From positions 1-6,649 of the forward strand of contig CAMTDY010000162.1 of assembly GCA_947070915.1 (NCBI GenBank): a stretch of DNA of 6,649 nt, given 5' to 3'. The stretch is from an uncultured Roseburia sp. (lineage in GTDB: Bacteria > Bacillota > Clostridia > Lachnospirales > Lachnospiraceae). A model generated the notes under the pieces. It did no database searches. It saw nothing but the letters and a program-made list of their open reading frames with translations, and was not told where the DNA came from. This document shows positions 1 to 5,785 of the stretch, one piece after another; position 1 is the first letter of the stretch; every line of letters begins with the position of its first letter. The position numbers and the translations under genes are program-made.

Positions 1-219
1 CGCTGCCGCGGCATGAACTGCCACATAAATCTTATTCCTCTGAATGAGGTAAAGGAGCGGAAAACCAGACGTTCCAGAGAAGAAAACATAAGAGATTTTA
101 AAATAATACTTGAAAAAAATCGAATAAATGTTACTATAAGAAGAGAGATGGGGAGTGATATCGATGCTGCCTGTGGTCAGTTGCGTAATAACTTTATGGA
201 ACAGACTAACTCTGACTAA
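1..219 (+). CDS. rlmN: Dual-specificity RNA methyltransferase RlmN, C-terminal fragment
   Basis: This is the last 72 codons of a gene whose 5' part lies before the window. The reading frame is open from base 1. RlmN is a radical-SAM enzyme that methylates C2 of A2503 in 23S rRNA and A37 of some tRNAs. The fragment shows the family's C-terminal signature: a GMNCHINLIPLN strand near the start, then VTIRREMGSDIDAACGQL near the end. The Cys in AACGQL (codon at 172-174) corresponds to the conserved C-terminal cysteine that forms the methylated intermediate during catalysis (Cys355 in E. coli). The radical-SAM CxxxCxxC cluster is upstream and not visible. The stop codon overlaps the Shine-Dalgarno sequence of the phosphatase gene, which starts 12 nt later. 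This fits the rlmN-prpC-prkC order common in Firmicutes. The identification is firm; the full length is unknown. Confidence 0.95.
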   Translation, partial: RCRGMNCHINLIPLNEVKERKTRRSREENIRDFKIILEKNRINVTIRREMGSDIDAACGQLRNNFMEQTNSD

Positions 220-225
220 GGAGGT
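218..225 (+). promoter_or_regulatory. Ribosome binding site deciding the GTG start of prpC
   Basis: AAGGAGGT is a nearly perfect anti-16S match and lies 6 nt before the GTG at 232. It overlaps the rlmN stop codon. No in-frame ATG lies close by, so this site supports the GTG start and suggests that translation of the two genes is linked. Confidence 0.85.
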
Positions 226-231
226 CAAACT

Positions 232-954
232 GTGCAAACATTTTCTTTGACAGATAAGGGACGCACCAGAAACACCAACCAGGATTACGTGTTTTGCGAA
301 GAGAATGCGGTTGGAAGTTTCCCGAATCTGTTTATTGTGGCTGACGGTATGGGAGGCCACAATGCGGGAGACACCGCCTCACGGATGTGTGTAGAGGAAG
401 TTGTCTCACAGATTGAACAAAGTACAAAAGTGACACCGATCGGAATCTTTGAACAGGCAGTGGCGGCTGCCAACGAAAAGGTTTTCCATGCTTCCATCAG
501 TGATAAGGCGCTGAAGGGGATGGGGACGACGATTGTCGCCACCGTGGTGTTTGGGGATACCGCCTATATTGTAAATGTAGGTGATTCAAGACTGTATGTT
601 TACAAGGATACGTTCAGACAGGTCACGATCGACCATTCTCTGGTGGAAGAGATGGTTCAGTCAGGAAAACTCCACAAGGAGGATATGCGAACACATCCCA
701 ATAAAAATATTATAACGCGGGCTCTTGGTACAAACAGCGAAGTGAAGGCAGATTGCTTTGAAATCGAAGTGGACGAGGGGGACGTGCTTTTGTTGTGTTC
801 AGATGGATTGTCCAATATGCTTGAAGATGAAAAGATCGAGAGGATCATCAGGAGCAATAGAGAAGATATGGAAGAAGCAGGGAAACAGCTGGTACAGGCG
901 GCAAATGAAGCCGGTGGGAAAGATAATATCAGCGTCGTTTTGATCCAGGTATAG
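232..954 (+). CDS. prpC: PP2C-family Ser/Thr protein phosphatase (PrpC/Stp type)
   Basis: This is a 240-residue soluble cytoplasmic PPM/PP2C phosphatase, the usual length for bacterial PrpC/Stp. It removes phosphate from Ser/Thr residues phosphorylated by the neighbouring PASTA kinase and from the kinase itself. The family motifs appear in order: RTRNTNQD (residues 11-18), VADGMGGHNAGD (36-47), GMGTT (96-100), NVGDSRLYVY (115-124), DHSL (134-137), ITRALGT (161-167), LLCSDGLSNML (187-197) and GGKDNISVV (228-236). Asp18, Asp38, Asp191 and Asp231 are the expected Mn/Mg-binding aspartates, and Gly39 is also present. The start is GTG, supported by AAGGAGGT 6 nt upstream and by alignment of the N-terminal FSLTDKGRTRNTNQD with the family. 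The gene sits 12 nt after rlmN and 48 nt before the kinase, the classic phosphatase-kinase pair. All motifs needed for activity are intact. The symbol could equally be stp or pppL. Confidence 0.95.
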   Translation: MQTFSLTDKGRTRNTNQDYVFCEENAVGSFPNLFIVADGMGGHNAGDTASRMCVEEVVSQIEQSTKVTPIGIFEQAVAAANEKVFHASISDKALKGMGTTIVATVVFGDTAYIVNVGDSRLYVYKDTFRQVTIDHSLVEEMVQSGKLHKEDMRTHPNKNIITRALGTNSEVKADCFEIEVDEGDVLLLCSDGLSNMLEDEKIERIIRSNREDMEEAGKQLVQAANEAGGKDNISVVLIQV

Positions 955-990
955 AAGGGTGTCCATTTGTGAACGCTTAGAATAGAGAAT

Positions 991-995
991 GGAGG
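991..995 (+). promoter_or_regulatory. Ribosome binding site deciding the TTG start of prkC
   Basis: GGAGG lies 7 nt before a TTG at 1003. The first in-frame ATG (residue 23) falls inside the glycine-rich ATP loop, too late to be the start. The TTG is therefore the only start that leaves an intact kinase domain. Confidence 0.8.
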
Positions 996-1002
996 AATTG
1001 TT

Positions 1003-3048
1003 TTGGTAAGTGTAGGAACCATAATCGGTGACAGATATGAGATTGTGGAAAAAGTCGGTTCTGGCGGAATGGCAGATGTATTCCGCGCCAAATGCCATCG
1101 TCTCAACCGGTTTGTTGCCATAAAGATCCTGAAACAGGAATACAGTGAAGATACCAAATTTGTTACGAAATTTCGAGGAGAAGCCCAGGCAGTTGCCTGC
1201 ATATCACATCCGAATATCGTCAGCATCTATGATGTGGGAGAAGAAAATGGCATGTATTATATTGTCATGGAGCTGATTGACGGAATAACACTGAAAAAAT
1301 ATATTGAAGAAAAAGGAAAACTTACCGTAAAAGAGGCGGTTGGGATATCCCTTCAGATCGCCAATGGGCTGGATGCTGCCCATCGGCATAATATCATTCA
1401 TAGAGACATCAAGCCCCAGAATATTCTGATCGCCCGTGATGGCACCGCGAAGCTCAGTGATTTCGGAATTGCCAAGGCGGCAAGTTCCAATACGATCACT
1501 GCCAACGCCATGGGGTCGGTTCATTACATTTCCCCGGAACAGGCAAGGGGGGGATACAGCGATGAAAAAAGCGATATTTATTCCCTGGGTGTCACCATGT
1601 ATGAGATGATCAGCGGGACGCTTCCCTTTACCGGAGAAAGTGCTGTGGCGATCGCCCTCTCCCATATCCAGGATGATGCCACACCGCTGGCGGCGATGGA
1701 TGCCACCATTCCCAGAGGGCTTAGCAACATTGTAAATAAGTGTATGCAGAAAAAAACGGAGCTCCGTTATATCAGCGCGGCAGATCTTATTGCAGATCTC
1801 AAGATGTTTTTGCAGGATCCCAGCGGGGATTACGGCGTTATCGGAAGTCTGTACGAGAACGGAGGAACCATTTTTATGTCAAAGGATGACGTGAATACTC
1901 TGAAAAATGCCTCCCGAACAGGTATGACGCCGAAGGAAGACTATGGGACGCAGGAAGAAGAGCCGGAGGAAGAAGAAGAGAGCAAATCCGATGTGGATCC
2001 AAAACTGGAAAAAGCCCTTGTCTTTGGAAGTATTGCTGTGGCAATCATCATCGGCCTGGTGGTGATCTATATGCTGGGGCGGTTTATCGGACTCTGGGGA
2101 AGTTCCGGCGGCGGTGAAAAAAACGAAGATAATAAAGCCAAAGTAACGGCTTCACCTACACCGGGGACAGAAGAATCCGGGGATTATGTGCTTCCTGATT
2201 TTGCAGATCAGCTCAAGGACAGCGTTATCGTGGAGCTGGGCAATGAAGATATAAAATATGAGATCGAGGAAGAAGCCTCGGATGATGTGGATAAGGATAG
2301 GGTGATCCGGACGGAGCCCGGAGCAGGATCCAAGGTGGCTGCGGGAAGCACCGTGACCCTCGTAGTCAGCACCGGTGAGGAGAAGATCAGTGTGCCGGAA
2401 ACCAGTGGAAAAACTATTACCGATGCCATTACGGCCCTCCAGGAACAGGGATTTTCTGTGAAGCAGGGGGCAGATGTGTACAGCAGCGAAGAGGTTGGCA
2501 AAGTGGCGTACACGGATCCGGCCGCTGGGAAAAAAGCTGAAAAAGGCGCTACTATTACAATATATCCCAGCAAGGGTGAGGAGACCAAATTTACCAAGGT
2601 TCCAAATCTCATCGGCAAAACCAGGAGTGAGGCAAAGGCAGCCCTTAAGGCGGCCGGACTGGTTTATGGAAATGAGACGAAAAATTATTCCTCGACCCAG
2701 AAAAACCGCGTGTGTGTACAGAGCGTTGCCGCAGGAAAGCAGGTGGAAGAAGGAACCAGGGTGGATATAACGCTGAGCCTGGGAGAAGAGCAGACCTATG
2801 TAAATAAGGGTTCTGTCACGATAAACAATCCTTTCGAGTATGAGACAGATCCGTCGGCAGAGTTCAAGTTTGTGCTTACCCAGGACGGCAGGGATAAAGT
2901 CGTAAAGACCGCTACAATGAGCTATCACAATTTCCCATTCCAGTTAGAAGTGGAGGGGGAAAACGCCGGTGCCGCTACCCTGAGCGTGTATCGTGACGGT
3001 TCCCTGGTGGCGACCTATAATGTTACTTTGAAGAGGGTTGCCGGCTGA
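1003..3048 (+). CDS. prkC: PASTA-domain Ser/Thr protein kinase (PrkC/Stk type)
   Basis: This is a 681-residue membrane-anchored Hanks-type kinase that senses muropeptides or lipid II outside the cell and phosphorylates cytoplasmic targets in cell-wall growth, division and translation. The kinase domain spans about residues 8-270. It has a VGSGGMADVF glycine loop (18-27), Lys41 in AIK, a helix-C Glu60, the catalytic loop HRDIKPQN (133-140), DFG (153-155), and YISPEQARG (175-183) after the activation loop. A juxtamembrane linker with an acidic stretch (EEEPEEEEE, 318-326) leads to one transmembrane helix (about 338-363). Outside are three PASTA-like repeats (about 396-457, 460-525 and 530-595) and a C-terminal domain of about 85 residues (596-681) that does not look like PASTA and may be an Ig-like beta fold. 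The TTG start is set by GGAGG at 991-995. The stop overlaps the rsgA start by one base. The kinase core is intact; ligand specificity cannot be read from sequence. Confidence 0.95.
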   Translation: MVSVGTIIGDRYEIVEKVGSGGMADVFRAKCHRLNRFVAIKILKQEYSEDTKFVTKFRGEAQAVACISHPNIVSIYDVGEENGMYYIVMELIDGITLKKYIEEKGKLTVKEAVGISLQIANGLDAAHRHNIIHRDIKPQNILIARDGTAKLSDFGIAKAASSNTITANAMGSVHYISPEQARGGYSDEKSDIYSLGVTMYEMISGTLPFTGESAVAIALSHIQDDATPLAAMDATIPRGLSNIVNKCMQKKTELRYISAADLIADLKMFLQDPSGDYGVIGSLYENGGTIFMSKDDVNTLKNASRTGMTPKEDYGTQEEEPEEEEESKSDVDPKLEKALVFGSIAVAIIIGLVVIYMLGRFIGLWGSSGGGEKNEDNKAKVTASPTPGTEESGDYVLPDFADQLKDSVIVELGNEDIKYEIEEEASDDVDKDRVIRTEPGAGSKVAAGSTVTLVVSTGEEKISVPETSGKTITDAITALQEQGFSVKQGADVYSSEEVGKVAYTDPAAGKKAEKGATITIYPSKGEETKFTKVPNLIGKTRSEAKAALKAAGLVYGNETKNYSSTQKNRVCVQSVAAGKQVEEGTRVDITLSLGEEQTYVNKGSVTINNPFEYETDPSAEFKFVLTQDGRDKVVKTATMSYHNFPFQLEVEGENAGAATLSVYRDGSLVATYNVTLKRVAG

Positions 3049-3950
3049 TGGAATTAGAGGGAAAGATCGTAAAAGGAATCGCTGGTTTTTACTATGTGAA
3101 CTGTCTGACAGAGACCGGAGAGAAGCTTTATGAGTGCAGGGCAAAGGGGATTTTCCGCAAAGACAAGATCAAGCCCCTTGTCGGTGATAATGTGGTGATC
3201 CAGGTCACTTCGGAGGAGAAGGGACTGGGAAACATTCAGGGCATCCTGCCGAGAAAGAACAGGCTCATCCGGCCGGAGGTGGCAAATATCGATCAGGCGC
3301 TGATCATATTTGCCATGGCCGAGCCGCAGCCCAATCTGAATCTTCTGGACCGCTTTCTGGTGATGATGGAGATGCAGGGCATCGACACGGTCATCTGTTT
3401 TAATAAATTGGATATTGTCACGAAGGAAGAGGAAACGCGTCTGCTGGCAGCTTACGAAAAATGCGCCAGCAAAGTACTTTTCGTCAGCAGCCGGGAGGAG
3501 ATCGGCATGGATCAGATCCGCCAGCTTCTGGAGGGCAGGACAAGCGTCCTGGCGGGACCTTCCGGCGTGGGAAAATCCAGTATACTTAACCAGATTTTTC
3601 CCGAAGCAGCTTCCCGGACCGGAGAGGTCAGCGAAAAGATCGGAAGGGGAAAGCATACCACGAGACATTCCGAACTTTTTTGTGTGGGAGAGGGGACCTA
3701 TCTCTTTGACACACCGGGATTCAGTTCTCTGCGGGTTCCCGAAATGGAGAAGGAAGAACTTAAGAATTATTTTACGGAGTTTGCCCCCTATGAGGGCGGC
3801 TGCCGTTTTATGGGATGTACCCATACCCATGAGCCGGACTGCAGGGTTAAGGAAGCACTGGGCCAGGGACAGATCAGTCCGGTGCGCTATGAAAACTACG
3901 TGCAGATGTACGAGGAGCTGAAGGAGTGGGAAAGGCGTAAATACAACTAA
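3048..3950 (+). CDS. rsgA: Ribosome small-subunit biogenesis GTPase RsgA
   Basis: This is a 300-residue circularly permuted GTPase (YjeQ/YloQ/CpgA family) that checks late 30S subunit maturation and hydrolyses GTP on the ribosome. An N-terminal OB-fold (about residues 1-70) binds rRNA. The permuted motif order is visible: G4 FNKLD (118-122), G5-like VSS (146-148), G1 GPSGVGKSS (170-178), G2 in GRGKHTTRH (199-207) and G3 DTPGF (221-225). A zinc site follows, with Cys252, Cys257, His259 and Cys265 in the standard C-x4-C-x-H-x5-C spacing, and then a C-terminal helix. Length and motifs are normal. The ATG overlaps the kinase TGA by one base (TGATG), with an AGAGGG stretch about 10 nt upstream, so translation is likely coupled to prkC. 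In B. subtilis this protein (CpgA) is phosphorylated by PrkC, which gives the gene order a functional meaning. The identification is secure. Confidence 0.96.
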   Translation: MELEGKIVKGIAGFYYVNCLTETGEKLYECRAKGIFRKDKIKPLVGDNVVIQVTSEEKGLGNIQGILPRKNRLIRPEVANIDQALIIFAMAEPQPNLNLLDRFLVMMEMQGIDTVICFNKLDIVTKEEETRLLAAYEKCASKVLFVSSREEIGMDQIRQLLEGRTSVLAGPSGVGKSSILNQIFPEAASRTGEVSEKIGRGKHTTRHSELFCVGEGTYLFDTPGFSSLRVPEMEKEELKNYFTEFAPYEGGCRFMGCTHTHEPDCRVKEALGQGQISPVRYENYVQMYEELKEWERRKYN

Positions 3951-3970
3951 ATGAAAGGTCAGGTATTTTT

Positions 3971-4630
3971 ATGGTTTACAAAATATCGCCGTCAATTCTT
4001 GCCGCAGATGTATCCAGGTTTGGGGAGGAGCTTGCTGCGGTAAGCCAGGCAGGGGCAGACTATATACATATTGATATCATGGATGGCATGTTTGTACAGA
4101 ATATTTCTTTTGGCGTGCCGGTTGTAGAGGGAATACGTAAATGTGTGGACACTTTTTTTGACGTCCATCTGATGGTTCATGAGCCCATACGCTATATCCG
4201 GGATTTTGCAGAAGCCGGGGCGGATGGGATCACGGTCCATGTGGAGGCCTGCGAGGATCTGGAGGCTACCATTGATGAGATACATAACTATGGAAAAAAG
4301 GCAGCGGTATCCATAAAGCCCCGGACAGACATTGACACCATACTGGACATCCTTCCCAAGGTGTATATGGTATTGGTCATGACGGTGGAACCCGGCTATG
4401 GCGGACAGAAGATCCGGAGAGATACTTTTGATAAAATCCTCCGCCTGCGCCAGTACATAGAGGAACATGATCTGGATGTGGATATCGAAGTGGACGGCGG
4501 GGTGGACCTGGAAAATGTCAGGGAAGTGCTGGACGCCGGAGCCAATGTGATCGTTGCCGGCACTAAGGTTTTCCATGGGGATGTGGAAGAGAATATGAAA
4601 AATTTCAGGAGGATTTTGGATCAGTACTGA
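3971..4630 (+). CDS. rpe: Ribulose-phosphate 3-epimerase
   Basis: This is a 219-residue (beta/alpha)8-barrel enzyme that interconverts D-ribulose 5-phosphate and D-xylulose 5-phosphate in the cytoplasmic pentose phosphate pathway. The length is typical. Visible family features are SPSILAAD (7-14), the metal/catalytic set His33 and Asp35 in HIDIMDGMF (33-41), His66 in DVHLMVH (64-70), Asp175 in EVDGGV (173-178), and the phosphate-loop PGYGGQ (141-146). All four metal ligands and both acid/base aspartates are present, so activity is expected. Some positions differ from the most common motif: Gln43 where DGxFVPN usually has Pro, KPRTD (116-120) for KPxTP, KIRRDT after GGQ, and AGTKVF (196-201) for AGSAVF. 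The gene lies 20 nt after rsgA with a split AGGTCAGG-like ribosome binding site, and a strong terminator follows it. A related ketose-phosphate epimerase cannot be wholly excluded, but the context favours Rpe. Confidence 0.93.
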   Translation: MVYKISPSILAADVSRFGEELAAVSQAGADYIHIDIMDGMFVQNISFGVPVVEGIRKCVDTFFDVHLMVHEPIRYIRDFAEAGADGITVHVEACEDLEATIDEIHNYGKKAAVSIKPRTDIDTILDILPKVYMVLVMTVEPGYGGQKIRRDTFDKILRLRQYIEEHDLDVDIEVDGGVDLENVREVLDAGANVIVAGTKVFHGDVEENMKNFRRILDQY

Positions 4631-4651
4631 TCGGTCTGCCAGGAATAAGAT

Positions 4652-4701
4652 AAAGGAGTGCATTTGAATCTCTGGTAATGGAGAAAATGCACTCCTTTTT
4701 T
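4652..4701 (+). terminator. Strong intrinsic terminator closing the rlmN-rpe operon
   Basis: A perfect 14-bp stem (AAAGGAGTGCATTT at 4652-4665 with its complement at 4685-4698) continues, after a 3-nt GAA bulge, into a 4-bp inner stem (TCTC 4669-4672 / GAGA 4681-4684). The run of six T ends at 4701. It begins 21 nt after the rpe stop and separates the core operon from the AT-rich genes downstream. Confidence 0.92.
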
Positions 4702-4801
4702 GCGTGGAAGAAATACCGCTGGTGGAAAAAACAATATTTTTCGTATCTGTAAATGAGGAAATATGTAATAAAAATAGTGGGAAAAGGAGAATGATGGAGG
4801 A

Positions 4802-4830
4802 TTGTGGGAAGAAACCATGTATTATATAAT
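4802..4830 (+). promoter_or_regulatory. Predicted sigma-A promoter of the macro/NDT-like gene pair
   Basis: A perfect TATAAT -10 box lies at 4825-4830. At 17-nt spacing the -35 is TTGTGG (4802-4807), which keeps the TTG of the consensus. Transcription would start near 4837 and give a leader of about 26 nt. The site lies after the upstream terminator, so the gene pair probably has its own expression. No operator is evident. Confidence 0.6.
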
Positions 4831-4849
4831 GAAAAGAAAGAATATGAGA

Positions 4850-4856
4850 AAGGGAG
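4850..4856 (+). promoter_or_regulatory. Ribosome binding site of the macro-domain membrane protein gene
   Basis: AAGGGAG lies 6 nt before the ATG at 4863 and supports that start. Confidence 0.75.
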
Positions 4857-4862
4857 TTTTTT

Positions 4863-5750
4863 ATGGAAGGTATTAAAATAGCAGGATATAATAGCAGACG
4901 GATACTAAAGGCGGCGTGTAAAGTAGCTGCCACATTATTTTCTGGTCTTACGATTCTGCTTTCCTTTGTGACATGGGAAGATCTTAACATTCAAGGTTTT
5001 TTTGGCAAATCTATTGTTTTTCTCTGCATTATGCTGTTCAGTGTATCAGCTGCGTTGTTGTGGATCTGTGTTTTGAAAAAGGAATTTACTGTTTATGAGA
5101 AGGGAATCAATAAAATAAGTATCTGTTATGGAGATATTATGAGATTAGGGTTTCCAAAGAAAAACAGCAAAAAAAGAACGGTGGTTATTCCAGTGAATAC
5201 ATGTTTTGATACGATTGTGGATGAGAATATTGCAGAAAATAAAAAGCTATTAGTTTCTCCCGAGGCAATTCACGGGCAATGGCTGCTGAAATTTTGTGAG
5301 GAGAGGATGGACAGAATTGAACTGGATAGGAAAATCAGTGAATATCTTGAAAGTAAAATCCCCAAAGAGATATTGCCGCGTGAGAAGAAAGAACGGGGGA
5401 ATTTGAATAATTACGAGATCGGAACTATCGTACCGGTTGCTGGTAGCAATAAAGTTACGTTTCTTCTGGTGGCCCTGTCCGAGTTCGATGAAAACAATAA
5501 TGCAAAAAGCTCAAAAGATAAAGTGATCCAGTGTGCGGAATCAATTTTAGATTTTCAACGGAAAAAGGGACAGGGATATGACCTGTATCTGCCTCTGATG
5601 GGAACTGGATTGTCGGGGGCAGACTTAAGCCCCAAAGATTCTGTAAGAATATTAAAGTCTTTTTTCCAATTACATGCGAATGAAATCCGGGGGACTGTGA
5701 ATATTGTAATTTATTCTGAACAAAAGAGCCAGGTATCGATATATGATTGA
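4863..5750 (+). CDS. Two-helix membrane protein with C-terminal macro-like domain, type II Thoeris ThsA-like
   Basis: This is a 295-residue protein. Two hydrophobic helices (about residues 18-36 and 47-71) are separated by a short polar loop and followed by a cytoplasmic C-terminal domain. That domain carries macro-fold landmarks: YGDI (89-92), VVIPVNTCFDT (107-117), a glycine turn in IHGQW (136-140), PLMGTGLSGAD (244-254; compare the ligand-loop P-x-x-GTG-x-x-G of macro domains) and a last strand VNIVIYS (279-285). The order 2TM plus macro is that of the ThsA effector of type II Thoeris. In known type II systems a TIR protein (ThsB) makes an ADP-ribose-type signal, reported as His-ADPR, which binds the macro domain and triggers membrane damage. 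By analogy this is the membrane-acting effector of a defence system; that role is inferred, not shown. It has its own promoter, low GC and a closely following partner gene. Alternatively it could be a macro-domain effector of another nucleotide-signalling system. Confidence 0.75.
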   Translation: MEGIKIAGYNSRRILKAACKVAATLFSGLTILLSFVTWEDLNIQGFFGKSIVFLCIMLFSVSAALLWICVLKKEFTVYEKGINKISICYGDIMRLGFPKKNSKKRTVVIPVNTCFDTIVDENIAENKKLLVSPEAIHGQWLLKFCEERMDRIELDRKISEYLESKIPKEILPREKKERGNLNNYEIGTIVPVAGSNKVTFLLVALSEFDENNNAKSSKDKVIQCAESILDFQRKKGQGYDLYLPLMGTGLSGADLSPKDSVRILKSFFQLHANEIRGTVNIVIYSEQKSQVSIYD

Positions 5751-5769
5751 ATTTACATAGAGTAAACAG

Positions 5770-5777
5770 AGGGGAGA
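5770..5777 (+). promoter_or_regulatory. Ribosome binding site deciding the start of the NDT-like gene
   Basis: AGGGGAGA lies 8 nt before the ATG at 5786, within the 35-nt gap after the macro-domain gene. The next in-frame ATG (5918) has no such site before it and would remove the cysteine cluster, so 5786 is preferred. Confidence 0.65.
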
Positions 5778-5785
5778 GATCTGAG

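Larger units (their letters stand above)
4702..4862 (+). other. AT-rich intergenic leader at the junction between core operon and accessory locus
   Basis: This 161-nt stretch follows the terminator. It holds a promoter (4802-4830) and the ribosome binding site of the next gene. I see no remnant of thiN, which often follows rpe in Bacillus-like gene orders, and no tRNA, integrase or clear attachment repeat. The + strand has only mini-ORFs of 12-15 codons, which look like chance. Confidence 0.6.

Noticed and set aside
955..1002. Possible internal promoter (TAGAAT at 978-983) between prpC and prkC
   Set aside because: No acceptable -35 box lies 16-18 nt upstream.
2152..2928. Minus-strand open frames opposite the PASTA region of prkC (also 2208-2618) and opposite rsgA (3054-3830)
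   Set aside because: They are shadows of real genes, with no family motif; the + strand frames are certain.
4725..4742. AT-only inverted repeat (GAAAAA / TTTTTC) as an operator or reverse terminator
   Set aside because: A six-base A/T-dominated stem is expected by chance in such AT-rich sequence and has no GC core.
4752..4910. Three tiny + strand ORFs of 12-15 codons in the leader before the macro gene, as a possible leader peptide
   Set aside because: There is no conserved content, no attenuator-like hairpin with them, and the predicted transcription start lies after the first two.
3992..4990. Long minus-strand open frame of 332 codons over rpe and the following intergenic region
   Set aside because: It is antisense to rpe, crosses the terminator and enters the macro gene, shows no recognisable domain, and lies opposite a well-supported gene.
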